Source: an uncultured Thermomicrobiales bacterium
GTDB taxonomy: Bacteria; Chloroflexota; Chloroflexia; Thermomicrobiales; UBA6265
Assembly: GCA_902806395.1 (NCBI GenBank)
Contig: CADCWH010000257.1
Span: 1-13,003, forward strand
Length of the DNA: 13,003 bases
Direction: 5' to 3'
The notes under the pieces are model-generated. The model did no database searches. It had not been told where the DNA came from and saw only the letters and a list, made by a program, of their open reading frames with translations. Positions within the stretch are counted from its first letter, which is position 1; each line of letters starts with the position of its first letter. Both the position numbers and the translations under genes were made by a program. Shown here in pieces: positions 1-7,023 of the stretch.

Positions 1-336
1 CTAGCCGACGCCGTGGCCAGCCAACTCGACGCCATGGGAAGGGGCAAGGTGACACCTCGCACGGGTCCGATCGCCCCAGCCAGGACCGTAGAGCATGGGT
101 CTGGGATGACGGGGACCGGGATGTCCGGCCAACTCCAAGGCGATGACCGGCTCACGGCCCGGGAACGAGAGGTGTTGCGCCTGGTCGTGGCTGGCCGCAC
201 CGATCAGCAGATCGCGGACGACCTGTTCATCAGCTCCCGGACGGTGCAATCACACTTGCTCCGCGTGTTCCGCAAGCTCAAGGTGCGGAGTCGGACGGGT
301 GCCGCCGCGCGAGCCGTGCGAGACGGTCTGGTGTGA
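1..336 (+). CDS. LuxR-type HTH transcriptional regulator, 5' end uncertain or outside the window
   Basis: The last 65 or so residues form a complete LuxR/GerE-type helix-turn-helix domain: it opens with LTAREREVLRLVVAGRTD, continues with QQIADDLFISSRTVQSHL as the recognition helix region, and ends RKLKVRSRTGAAARAVRDGLV. Such domains bind DNA, usually as the output end of a response regulator or a larger ATPase regulator. The reading frame stays open to base 1, so the gene may be the 3' end of a longer protein. Alternatively it is a stand-alone HTH protein starting at the GTG at 13 or the ATGs at 106 or 121; none has a strong Shine-Dalgarno sequence. Residues before the HTH look unstructured (Gly/Pro/Arg rich) and no receiver or ATPase domain is visible. 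The HTH call is secure; the start, effector domain and targets are unknown. Confidence 0.75.
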   Translation, partial: LADAVASQLDAMGRGKVTPRTGPIAPARTVEHGSGMTGTGMSGQLQGDDRLTAREREVLRLVVAGRTDQQIADDLFISSRTVQSHLLRVFRKLKVRSRTGAAARAVRDGLV

Positions 337-695
337 ACCGGTCCGGGAGACGACTGGTACCCGTGACAGGTAGTTTCGTAGTCGCGACCGGTCGCGGGGG
401 TCGACCGGTGATGCCGAACCCAGATGGGCACCCTCAATCCGTCTGGTCGTCAAGTGGTGGCCGAGGCGGTCAGGATCGTGCGAGCGGCGCCGGTGCGCTC
501 CACGGTCCCTCTCATCCCACCGCGTCGCGGTTACCCCGAGCACGGCGATCGACGCGGTCATCACCCCGAATGAGAACGAGTTCGTCCGCCACCGGGTTAT
601 GAGCGTCTCCTAACTAGGGCGGGAGCCGGTCGCCAGCGGCGTGGCAGACCCATCCGTCGTCCCGGACACCGCGCGTGAACCCGGCGCAACGGCAG

Positions 696-736
696 CCTCG
701 GCCGGGGCATTCGGGTCCCGAATGCCCCGGCCGAGG
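696..736. repeat. Perfect 20-bp inverted repeat with 1-nt centre
   Basis: The arm at 696-715 (CCTCGGCCGGGGCATTCGGG) is exactly complementary to 717-736, with a single T at 716 between them. As RNA it would fold into a hairpin of roughly 19 bp with a 3-nt loop. No T-run follows on either strand, so it is not a classical intrinsic terminator. It lies 360 bases after the LuxR-type gene. It could be a T-less terminator, a REP-like element or a cruciform-forming protein site. Confidence 0.85.
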
Positions 737-812
737 TCCCGTAAACAGCGTGAGATGACCCGGTGCGGTAGCACGGTGGTGAACCGACCGACGGGGATCG
801 CGGCGACATCGC

Positions 813-824
813 TACGTATACGTA
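813..824. promoter_or_regulatory. 12-bp palindrome TACGTATACGTA, possible operator
   Basis: A perfect 12-bp palindrome made of two TACGTA halves in an otherwise GC-rich region, followed at 846-855 by the AT-rich stretch GCGTAATTAG. It lies 186 bases before the small ORF at 1010. Its position and AT content suit a regulator-binding or promoter site, but no consensus I know matches it, so the role is a guess. Confidence 0.3.
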
Positions 825-1009
825 AACCCGACGGGCCGTGATGGTTTGCGTAATTAGACGGATGGGCGGGGACGGTCCACGCGCCTACCCTGACTTCAGG
901 TGACCGGCGGATCATCGAGCCATCGCGATGGCGACCGACCCCCCCGCCGTGGCGCACCGGAGAGACGGAGGGACCGTTTCCCGTAGTCTAGAACAGGAGA
1001 CGACCCCCG

Positions 1010-1192
1010 ATGACCTGCCCGTCTTGCGCCAAGGCGCTCCTGGTGCTGCGGCCTCACTCCGCCTCCTGCCCGGTCTCTTGCCGGTGCGGGTTCCGCTCGA
1101 CTGTCGGCGGCCTCCGCGGAGAGACCCGCATGACCTATATCCTCCGGACCGTGGGACCCGTAGGCCCGGAGCCGGTCCGTGCCCGACGCTAA
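1010..1192 (+). CDS. Small cysteine-rich (zinc-ribbon-like) hypothetical protein
   Basis: A 60-residue ORF with a good Shine-Dalgarno sequence (AGGAG at 995-999, 10 nt before the ATG) and third codon positions dominated by G or C, as expected for coding DNA here. The N-terminal half has cysteines at 3, 6, 20, 24 and 26: CPSC, then 13 residues, then CPVSCRC. This spacing could bind one zinc ion in the manner of a small zinc ribbon. The C-terminal half is Arg-rich and featureless. I do not recognise the family. Its end overlaps the possible start of a second Cys-containing ORF (1179-1331), so the two may be translationally coupled. It could still be a chance ORF; the Shine-Dalgarno sequence and cysteine pattern argue for it. 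Confidence 0.45.
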   Translation: MTCPSCAKALLVLRPHSASCPVSCRCGFRSTVGGLRGETRMTYILRTVGPVGPEPVRARR

Positions 1193-1331
1193 GCCGCCGC
1201 TGCTCCATATGCGGTCCGTCTCCTGCACCCATTGCGGGGGAGCAATCCTCCTCCCCAACTCGGTCTACCCGGAGACCTGGCAGGCGGGGCAGCGGCCGGT
1301 GAAGGTGGTCTGGTGGGAGAGGATGGCGTAG
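1179..1331 (+). CDS. Possible small CxxC protein overlapping its neighbours
   Basis: A 50-residue frame opening with GTG at 1179, 14 bases inside the end of the preceding ORF, with an internal ATG at 1209. The motif SCTHCGGAILLP looks like half of a zinc ribbon. The last 67 bases run antisense to the end of the Fur-family gene, so the Trp-rich tail (VKVVWWERMA) may be only the shadow of that gene. The CTHC portion lies outside the overlap. If real, it would form a pair of tiny cysteine proteins with the upstream ORF. Confidence is low: there is no clear ribosome-binding site of its own and the antisense overlap is unusual. Confidence 0.25.
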   Translation: MPDAKPPLLHMRSVSCTHCGGAILLPNSVYPETWQAGQRPVKVVWWERMA

Positions 1332-1660
1332 CCGGTCTGCTCGGCGGCGACGTGGTGGGCCATCAGCGCAACGGGGACATCGACGTCGACGAGGAGGCCG
1401 CAGCCCAGGCAGTGGACGTGGTCGTGGCGGTCGACCCGCTTGTCGAAACGGCTGGCCTGGTCGGCGAAGGTCAGTTCCTGGACCAAACCGTGCTCGGCCA
1501 GGACGTGGAGGGAGCGGTAGACGGTGCCGTAGGCGATCCGCGGGTCCTGACGTCGGACGCGCTCGAAGATCTCGCCGGCCGTCAGGTGGTGATCGGCCGC
1601 CCGCACGGCGTCGAGGATCAACGTCCGCCGCGTCGTCGTCCGGTATCCGGGTGCCGCCAT
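1265..1660 (-). CDS. Fur-family metal or peroxide-responsive transcriptional repressor
   Basis: The 131-residue protein has the two-domain Fur layout. A winged helix occupies about 8-75, with LTAGEIFERVR and the recognition segment GTVYRSLHVLAEHGLV. A C-terminal metal-binding and dimerisation domain follows: DRHDHVHCLGCG (Cys84, Cys87), HHVAAEQTGYAILSH, and GRCPAC (Cys124, Cys127). The two CxxC pairs are the structural zinc site typical of Fur, Zur and PerR. Which metal it senses cannot be decided from sequence alone. I start it at the ATG at 1660 (GGGAG about 12 nt upstream); an in-frame ATG at 1693 adds 11 residues and is also possible. It is divergent from terC, a family linked to manganese export, so regulation of terC is a plausible inference. 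A dyad at 1697-1711 may be its own operator. Confidence 0.88.
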   Translation of the reverse strand: MAAPGYRTTTRRTLILDAVRAADHHLTAGEIFERVRRQDPRIAYGTVYRSLHVLAEHGLVQELTFADQASRFDKRVDRHDHVHCLGCGLLVDVDVPVALMAHHVAAEQTGYAILSHQTTFTGRCPACQVSG

Positions 1661-1696
1661 CGTGCCGCCACGCTCCCGCCGAGGTGATCCCATTGC

Positions 1697-1711
1697 GAAT
1701 GAGTCTCGTTC
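1697..1711. promoter_or_regulatory. Candidate Fur-family 7-1-7 operator
   Basis: GAATGAG-T-CTCGTTC is a 7-1-7 inverted repeat with one mismatch. Fur, PerR and Zur boxes commonly have this 7-1-7 geometry. It lies just upstream of both possible starts of the Fur-family gene and within the 250-base divergent region shared with terC, so it could mediate autorepression. The bases do not match the AT-rich Fur or PerR consensus, which lowers confidence. Confidence 0.35.
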
Positions 1712-1949
1712 CTGATGTCGAAAGTTTACCACTGCGCTCGGGATTCCGGAAGGGAGTCGCGTCCGGACGGCCATGCGGGCATGGTCCCGACCGGTCACGA
1801 GGGGCTGACCGATGGTTCCGGCGACCCGTGGCTCGATTCACGCGGTATGATCGAGTCCACGGATGGGCGCGGGCTGATCGGGGTCTCTCCCGATGACATG
1901 CCCGGCGCCGCGACGCGCGTGACACGGGAAGGCGAGGAATAGGGCCACG

Positions 1950-2759
1950 ATGGAATGGTTGACGAGTCCGGAGATCTGGATTGCGCTCTTCACGCTCACG
2001 GCGTTGGAGATCGTGCTCGGGATCGATAACATCATCTTCATCTCGATCCTGGCGGGCAAGCTGCCCAAGGAGCAACAGGCGCGGGCGCGAAATGTTGGTT
2101 TAGCCCTGGCAATGATCACCCGCATCCTGCTGCTGCTCTCCCTGAGCTGGGTGATCGGGTTGACCGAGCCGCTGTTCGAGATCATCGACCAAGAAATCTC
2201 TGGCCGGGACATCATCCTGATCGTCGGTGGTTTGTTCCTGCTCGGGAAAGCCACCTTCGAATTGCACGAGAAACTGGAGGGCACGGAGGCGCACGGTAGC
2301 GCGGGCGCCGCGACCGCGCAGTTCGCCGGCACCATCGTCCAGATCCTGCTCCTCGACATCGTGTTTTCGCTTGACTCGGTCATTACCGCGGTCGGCGTCG
2401 CCGACGACATCGGGGTGATGATCGCGGCGGTGATGATCGCGGTTGGGGTGATGTTGGTCTCGGCGGGCGCAATCAGCAACTTCGTCAACGAGCACCCGAC
2501 CGTGAAGGTCTTGGCGCTCATCTTCCTCCTCCTGATCGGCATGTCGCTCGTCGCCGAGGGTTGGGGCCAGCACATCTCGAAGGGCTACATCTACTTCGCG
2601 ATGGGCTTCTCGGTGATGGTGGAGTTCTTCAACCTGCGCGTGCGGCAGAAGGGCGGCCACCCCGTCGAACTGCGCCCGACCTACGTCAAGGACGAGGCAG
2701 CGAAGGGGGCAGTGCCCTCGGCCCAGAGGGCGGAGCGGATGGGCGATCCGGCCGTCTAG
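1950..2759 (+). CDS. TerC-family integral membrane protein (probable metal exporter)
   Basis: A 269-residue membrane protein with about seven hydrophobic segments (roughly 8-30, 50-70, 87-105, 125-150, 155-176, 185-203 and 212-230) and a charged C-terminal tail. It carries the two TerC hallmarks in membrane helices: ALEIVLGIDNIIF (Glu20, Asp26) near the N-terminus and LLLDIVFSLDSVITAVG (Asp136, Asp142) in the middle. TerC-family proteins such as Alx and MeeF/MeeY are associated with Mn2+ export, and some with tellurite resistance or metallation of exported enzymes. The length fits the short TerC form without CBS domains. The start is supported by AGGG at 1941-1944. It heads a plus-strand run with the dehydrogenase and peptidase genes, and the neighbouring divergent Fur-family gene suggests metal-responsive control. 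Confidence 0.93.
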   Translation: MEWLTSPEIWIALFTLTALEIVLGIDNIIFISILAGKLPKEQQARARNVGLALAMITRILLLLSLSWVIGLTEPLFEIIDQEISGRDIILIVGGLFLLGKATFELHEKLEGTEAHGSAGAATAQFAGTIVQILLLDIVFSLDSVITAVGVADDIGVMIAAVMIAVGVMLVSAGAISNFVNEHPTVKVLALIFLLLIGMSLVAEGWGQHISKGYIYFAMGFSVMVEFFNLRVRQKGGHPVELRPTYVKDEAAKGAVPSAQRAERMGDPAV

Positions 2760-2775
2760 TGAACGAGTGGCGTGG

Positions 2776-2810
2776 GCGGCCCACCGGTCGGGGTGTCCCC
2801 GCCGGGCCGC
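2776..2810 (+). other. Branched inverted repeat in the terC-dehydrogenase gap
   Basis: GCGGCCC at 2776-2782 pairs with GGGCCGC at 2804-2810, enclosing a small inner hairpin CGGGG-TGT-CCCCG (2789-2801). It lies in the 87-base gap after terC and before the ribosome-binding site of the next gene. There is no T-run. It may act as a partial terminator or mRNA-processing or stability element. Confidence 0.4.
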
Positions 2811-2846
2811 TCGCCTCGCGTTCGTGAGTCATCTCAGGAGGCGAAC

Positions 2847-3824
2847 ATGCCATCGGTCGTCGTGACGCGGGAGATCCCGGAGGCGGGATTGCGCCTGGTG
2901 CGGGAGGCGTTCTCGGATGTCGAGGTATGGGCCGACCCCTTGCCACCAACGGCCGCGCAACTCGCCGGCCTGCTCCGTGGGCGAGACGGCGCCCTCACGC
3001 TGCTGACCGACACCATCGACGGCGAGGTCCTGGACCGGGAGCCGCAACTGAAGGTGGTCAGCAACTTCGCGGTTGGCTATGACAACATCGACGTCGACGC
3101 CGCCACCGCCCGGGGTGTCGCGGTCGGGAACACCCCGGACACGCTGACCGAGACGACGGCGGACTTCGCCTTCGCCCTGCTGATGGCGGCGGCTCGCCGG
3201 GTGACCGAGGGGGCCGACTACGTCCGGGCCGGGAAGTGGGAAACCTGGGGCCCGCGTCTGCTGCTGGGTCGTGACATCCACGGCGCCACCCTCGGGATCG
3301 TCGGCTTCGGGCGGATCGGCAAGGAGGTCGCGAGGCGAGCCCGTGGCTTCGGGATGGAGGTCCTCGCCACCGATGCCTTTGAGGACCCCGCGGCTGCTGC
3401 CGAGTTCGGGGTCGAGTACGTGCCGTTGGATGACCTGCTGCGACGCAGCGACTTCGTCAGCCTCCACGTCGCGCTGACCCCCGAGACGACGGGGATGATC
3501 GGGGCGGACGCCTTCGCGACCATGAAGCCCGAGGCGATCTTGGTCAACGCCGCCCGTGGGCCGGTGGTGGACACCGACGCCTTGGTGTCCGCGTTGGAGG
3601 CGGGCCAGATCGCTGGGGCGGCACTCGACGTGACTGACCCGGAGCCGATCCCCGCCGACCATCCCCTGCTGCGGCTGCCCAACGCGCTGGTCGTCCCCCA
3701 CATCGCCTCGGCGACGGTGGCGACGCGGGACAGGATGGCGGAAATGGCGGCCCGCAACCTGATTGCGGTGCTGCGTGGCGAGCCCCCTCCCTCGATCGTC
3801 AATCCCGAGGTCTTGGGTCGGTAG
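2847..3824 (+). CDS. D-2-hydroxyacid dehydrogenase (glyoxylate/hydroxypyruvate reductase type)
   Basis: A 325-residue NAD(P)H-dependent oxidoreductase, cytosolic. The start is fixed by a perfect AGGAGG (2836-2841) five bases before ATG. The Rossmann domain begins at [17 protein letters not shown], with GxGxxG at 153-158. The catalytic triad is visible as Arg237 ([10 protein letters not shown]), Glu266 (DVTDPEP) and His285 (VVPHIASAT). The stretch [16 protein letters not shown] followed by [11 protein letters not shown] is typical of the glyoxylate reductase/D-glycerate dehydrogenase branch rather than phosphoglycerate dehydrogenase, and no C-terminal ACT domain is present. The likely reaction is reduction of glyoxylate or hydroxypyruvate to glycolate or D-glycerate, though substrate cannot be fixed from sequence. 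It sits 87 bases after terC and 86 before the S9 peptidase on the same strand; no shared pathway is obvious. Confidence 0.93.
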   Translation: MPSVVVTREIPEAGLRLVREAFSDVEVWADPLPPTAAQLAGLLRGRDGALTLLTDTIDGEVLDREPQLKVVSNFAVGYDNIDVDAATARGVAVGNTPDTLTETTADFAFALLMAAARRVTEGADYVRAGKWETWGPRLLLGRDIHGATLGIVGFGRIGKEVARRARGFGMEVLATDAFEDPAAAAEFGVEYVPLDDLLRRSDFVSLHVALTPETTGMIGADAFATMKPEAILVNAARGPVVDTDALVSALEAGQIAGAALDVTDPEPIPADHPLLRLPNALVVPHIASATVATRDRMAEMAARNLIAVLRGEPPPSIVNPEVLGR

Positions 3825-3860
3825 CCAGCGGAGAGGTGCCACCTGCCATCCCGCCGCTGG
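3825..3860 (+). other. Inverted repeat immediately after the dehydrogenase stop
   Basis: CCAGCGG at 3825-3831, directly after the TAG stop, pairs with CCGCTGG at 3854-3860; a smaller GGTG-CC-ACC-like segment lies inside. No T-run follows. Like the structure after terC, it has a 7-bp outer stem with inner structure, so it may be a weak terminator or RNA stabiliser between genes of one transcript. Confidence 0.4.
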
Positions 3861-3910
3861 TTGAGGCAGGGTCAGTACGGAGACGCGACACGAAAGAGGA
3901 GTACGACCGA

Positions 3911-5905
3911 ATGACGCGACCGCTGACTCCGGAGGATATCGTCTATGGGATGACCCCGGCGGGTGATCCCCGCGTCAGCCCGGACGGGGCCTCGATCCTC
4001 TACACGTTGACCGTGACCGACCACGAGACCGGCAAGGTCACGACCGACCTGTGGCGGATGGGGATCGACGGGAGCGACCGATCCCCGCTCACGCACTCCG
4101 AGCCCGGCATCCGGGCCGGGAGTGGGCGGTGGTCGCCGGACGGGCGGGCGATTGCCTTCGTCCGCGACGACGGGACGACCCGCCAGGTGCGGGTATTGCC
4201 GATGCCCGGTGGCGAGTCCCGGGTCGTCGTGACCGCGAAGCAGCCGGTCGGCGGGTTGGAGTGGTCGCCGGATGGGGCGTCCCTGGCCTATGTCGCCCCA
4301 GTTGACCCGGCGAACCCGGACGGCGCGGATCGTCCGGAGGGTGCGCCTCCCCCGGTCCGGGTCACGCGCCGCTATGACTACAAGCAGGACAACCGGGGAT
4401 ATCTGGGAGATATCCGTCTCCAAGTCCACGTCGTCGACGTGGTGTCGGGAACCGTCCGTGTCCTGACCCGGGACGCCTTCGACCACGTCGACCCGCAATG
4501 GTCGCCAGACGGCACGACGATCGCCGCGAAGCAGACGACCCACAACGGGATGCATAGCCAGTTGTCGCTCGTCGCCCTGGCGACCGGTGTGGAAACTCTG
4601 GTCGGGCCGGCGTCGGGCGCGATCGGTGTCTGGGCGTGGTCGCCGGGCGGGGACCGGATCCTCTTCGCCGGCGACGAGTCGCAGACCTGGCAGACCGATT
4701 GGTTCACCTATGACCCGGCGACGGGCGAGACGCGGCGCCTCACCCACGACCTACCCGTGTTGCCGGACGCCGGTTACCCGACGGTGGTGCCGCCGTCCCA
4801 GCCGATTTGGCTGGACGATCGGCGGGTGCTGGTCAACGCGACCCGGTCCGGGTCGAGTGGGCTCTACGAGACCGACGCCGAGACGGGCGAGACGACCCTC
4901 GTCCACGATTCCCGCGGAACGCGGTCGGGCCTGAGCGTCGATGCGTCCCGGCGGTGGGTGGTGCAGGCGGCCTCCGGGATGGATATGGCCGGCGAGATCG
5001 CCGTCTTCGACCGGGAGACCGGGACCGAGCGGATCGTGACCGCCTACGGGTCCGACCTGCTGGCAGAGGCGCCGGCGGCGACTTGGGAGCGACTCGATGT
5101 CGAACGCGGCGGATGGGTGACTGAAGCCTGGCTGTTGTTCCCGCCGGGATTCGACCCGGCTCGTCGCTACCCGGTGATCCTCGATGTCCACGGAGGTCCG
5201 AACGGTTTCTACGGGTACGCCTTCAACGCCACCCAGCAGGTGCTGGCCAGCAGCGGGTTCCTGGTGGTCTACGCGAACCCGCGCGGTTCCGGCTCGTACG
5301 GGCGGGACTTCACCCAGGCGGTGATCACCGATTGGGGCGGGGAGGACTACCTGGACCTGATGGCGGTCCTCGACGAGGTGTTGGCGCGGCCCTATGCCGA
5401 TCGGACTCGGACGGGCATCTACGGGTATAGCTATGGTGGGTACATGACGGCTTGGGCGATCGGGCAGAGCGACCGCTTCGCGGCGGCGGTCTGCGGCGCA
5501 CCCTGCTTCGATCTGGAGTCGTTCTACGGCACGAGCGACATCGGCCACGTCTTCGGCGAATTGCAGTTCGGCGGTCAGGCCCACGCCATCCCCGAGTGGT
5601 ACGCGGCCCACTCTCCGAGCCAGTTCGCTCACCGCGTCACCACCCCGACCCTGATCGTCCACGGCGAGGCGGACGACCGCTGCCCGATCGGGCAGGGCGA
5701 GCAGATGTTCGTCGCCCTGGCAAAGGCGGGTTGCGAGGTCGAGTTCGCCCGGTACCCCGGTGGGAGCCACATGATGCTGAGGAACGCCCCGCCCGCCCAC
5801 CGTGCTGACTACTTGGGCCGGGTCTCGGGTTGGTTCCGGGATCATCTCCAGCCAGCGAGCGAGACCGGGACGCCCGTTGCGGCCAGGGCGGTAACGGCTA
5901 GCTAG
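3911..5905 (+). CDS. S9 family peptidase (prolyl oligopeptidase/acylaminoacyl-peptidase type)
   Basis: A 664-residue serine peptidase with no signal peptide, so probably cytosolic, cleaving short peptides. The start is set by AGAGGAG (3895-3901) nine bases before ATG. The N-terminal 400 residues form a beta-propeller built from WD40-like/TolB-type repeats: VSPDG (22-26), WSPDG near 74, 118 and 197, and WSPGG near 243. The C-terminal alpha/beta-hydrolase domain begins near 415 with VILDVHGGPNGFYG, the usual oxyanion-hole region. The catalytic triad is Ser507 in GYSYGGYM, Asp588 in HGEADDRCP and His620 in GGSHMM, all intact. Length and layout match the S9C-like acylaminoacyl-peptidase branch. 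It is the last gene of the plus-strand run and ends 63 bases before a strong hairpin terminator. Confidence 0.95.
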   Translation: MTRPLTPEDIVYGMTPAGDPRVSPDGASILYTLTVTDHETGKVTTDLWRMGIDGSDRSPLTHSEPGIRAGSGRWSPDGRAIAFVRDDGTTRQVRVLPMPGGESRVVVTAKQPVGGLEWSPDGASLAYVAPVDPANPDGADRPEGAPPPVRVTRRYDYKQDNRGYLGDIRLQVHVVDVVSGTVRVLTRDAFDHVDPQWSPDGTTIAAKQTTHNGMHSQLSLVALATGVETLVGPASGAIGVWAWSPGGDRILFAGDESQTWQTDWFTYDPATGETRRLTHDLPVLPDAGYPTVVPPSQPIWLDDRRVLVNATRSGSSGLYETDAETGETTLVHDSRGTRSGLSVDASRRWVVQAASGMDMAGEIAVFDRETGTERIVTAYGSDLLAEAPAATWERLDVERGGWVTEAWLLFPPGFDPARRYPVILDVHGGPNGFYGYAFNATQQVLASSGFLVVYANPRGSGSYGRDFTQAVITDWGGEDYLDLMAVLDEVLARPYADRTRTGIYGYSYGGYMTAWAIGQSDRFAAAVCGAPCFDLESFYGTSDIGHVFGELQFGGQAHAIPEWYAAHSPSQFAHRVTTPTLIVHGEADDRCPIGQGEQMFVALAKAGCEVEFARYPGGSHMMLRNAPPAHRADYLGRVSGWFRDHLQPASETGTPVAARAVTAS

Positions 5906-5968
5906 CGCACGGACTGACCGGCAATGACGGTCGGCTGAGACCGATTGGTCCCTTGATGGTCGAGGACG

Positions 5969-6004
5969 CGACGAACCCCGTGCCGAGAGGCACGGGGTTC
6001 GTCG
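5969..6004. terminator. Bidirectional hairpin terminator between convergent genes
   Basis: A perfect 16-bp stem (CGACGAACCCCGTGCC at 5969-5984, complement at 5989-6004) closed by a GAGA tetraloop. It sits between the 3' ends of the plus-strand peptidase gene and the minus-strand ferritin-like gene. The A-pair before and T-pair after the GC core give a TTCGTC-type end on both strands, though without a long T-run. A smaller dyad (GGTCAC-GA-GTGACC, 6019-6032) lies nearer the minus-strand stop. Confidence 0.85.
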
Positions 6005-6039
6005 TAGGTCAGGTTTACGGTCACGAGTGACCGGTCGGG

Positions 6040-7023
6040 TTACGGGGTCTCGGTCGCCGGGACCTCGACATCGTCCTCGGTCTCTTCGGTCGGCTCTTCG
6101 GTCGCGGCCGGCGGGTCAGTCGCGGCCGGGGCCTCAGTTGCGGCCTGCGGGTCAGTGGCGGCCGGGGCCTCAGTCGGGGCTTCCGTGGCAGCGGCCTCGG
6201 TGGTGACCTCGGCGGTCGTCTCTTCGGTCGCGGCCTCTTCGTCGTCGGCGTCATCGACGATGAATTCACCAGCGATCTCGAGGACTTCGTCGCGGCTCAG
6301 GGCCTCGTCGAAGGAGTCCGGGAAAGGCAGTTCGCCGTTCAGCAGGTTGAGGTAGCCGGCGTGGCGGGCCTCGACGCTGTGGATGCTCAGGGCGGCGGCG
6401 AGGATGCCATCGTCCTGGATCTGCGGGGCGGCACCGGCATAGGCAGCGACGCCGGTGTTCTCGAGCGCCTGGGCAATCTCCAGGAAGGCGATCGCGTCAT
6501 CGCCGTAGCCAAAGTCGTACTCGCCCTCGGTGACCGGCTCGCCACCGAGGTCGATGATGGTCTGGGTCAGGGCATCGACGTGGTCCTGCTCGTGGTTGCG
6601 GATCACTTCGAGGTTGCTGAAGACCTCCTCGCCCTGGGCGCTGTCCGAATCGTCAGCGTCCTCAGACTCGGCGTCGTCCTCTTCCTCATCCTCGTCATCG
6701 TTCGCCTCGACGTCGGCGTCGACCTCGTTGAAGTCTTCGGCCGAGAACGTGGCGAGGCCGTCACGATAGAAGGCGTACTCGAGGTGCTCGAGGGTCAGGG
6801 CGTAGTTGAGGATCTCGATATCGTCGGCGAAGTCCTCACCCTGGGCCAGGACGGCCCGCATCGAACCGGTGGCCGGCACGGCAGCGAGGGCCAAGGCACC
6901 ACCGGCGCCGATCTTCGCCGCGTTGGACAGGAAGCCACGTCGTGACCCCAACCGCGTCCGCTCGACCGCGATCGCGGTCATCAGGCGCTCGCGCACCGCC
7001 GGGTTCGTCATATCCTGAGTCAT
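6040..7023 (-). CDS. Tat-exported ferritin-like domain protein
   Basis: A 327-residue protein started by GGGAGGA (7028-7034) four bases before ATG. Residues 27-55 form a twin-arginine signal: SRRGFLSNAAKIG followed by an Ala/Gly-rich hydrophobic stretch, so it is exported folded. The mature part is a ferritin-like four-helix bundle of the Ferritin_2 type. Candidate metal ligands lie in LTLEHLEYAFYRDGL (78-90), NHEQDHVDAL (143-152), ALENTGVAAYAG (186-197) and HSVEARHAGYLNL (215-227). Between helices 1 and 2 is an acidic insert (about 100-133, nearly all Asp/Glu/Ala/Ser). The last 70 residues are a Thr/Ala/Pro/Glu-rich tail with 12-residue repeats. Iron handling or oxidative-stress protection outside the membrane is a family-based inference. 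The tail may be a disordered spacer in the cell envelope; no sortase motif or membrane anchor ends it. Confidence 0.88.
   Translation of the reverse strand: MTQDMTNPAVRERLMTAIAVERTRLGSRRGFLSNAAKIGAGGALALAAVPATGSMRAVLAQGEDFADDIEILNYALTLEHLEYAFYRDGLATFSAEDFNEVDADVEANDDEDEEEDDAESEDADDSDSAQGEEVFSNLEVIRNHEQDHVDALTQTIIDLGGEPVTEGEYDFGYGDDAIAFLEIAQALENTGVAAYAGAAPQIQDDGILAAALSIHSVEARHAGYLNLLNGELPFPDSFDEALSRDEVLEIAGEFIVDDADDEEAATEETTAEVTTEAAATEAPTEAPAATDPQAATEAPAATDPPAATEEPTEETEDDVEVPATETP
6113..6184 (-). repeat. Two 36-bp tandem repeats inside the ferritin-like gene
   Basis: Two neighbouring copies of a 36-bp unit, each beginning GGGTCAGT on the plus strand (6113 and 6149), encode the 12-residue repeat TDPxAATEAPAA in the C-terminal tail. 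The copies differ at only a few bases over most of the unit, suggesting recent duplication or slippage. Confidence 0.7.

Larger units (their letters stand above)
337..1009. other. Intergenic region without a convincing gene
   Basis: About 670 bases between the LuxR-type gene and the first small cysteine-rich ORF. Short open frames exist on both strands, but their translations are Arg/Ser/Pro/Gly-rich low-complexity strings with no recognisable domain, typical of chance frames in GC-rich DNA. The visible structure is a perfect 20-bp inverted repeat (696-736) and a 12-bp palindrome (813-824), listed separately. No tRNA-like or other recognisable RNA gene was seen. Confidence 0.6.

Noticed and set aside
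1694..1949. yybP-ykoY manganese riboswitch in front of terC
   Set aside because: I looked for the conserved GGGGAGUA-type core and its partner loop and did not find them. Only a 6-bp ATCGGG/CCCGAT stem at 1877-1894 and generic GC pairing are visible.
912..2075. Minus-strand open frame of 387 codons across the Fur-terC region
   Set aside because: It overlaps two clear genes in another frame, is Arg/Pro-rich throughout and shows no recognisable domain.
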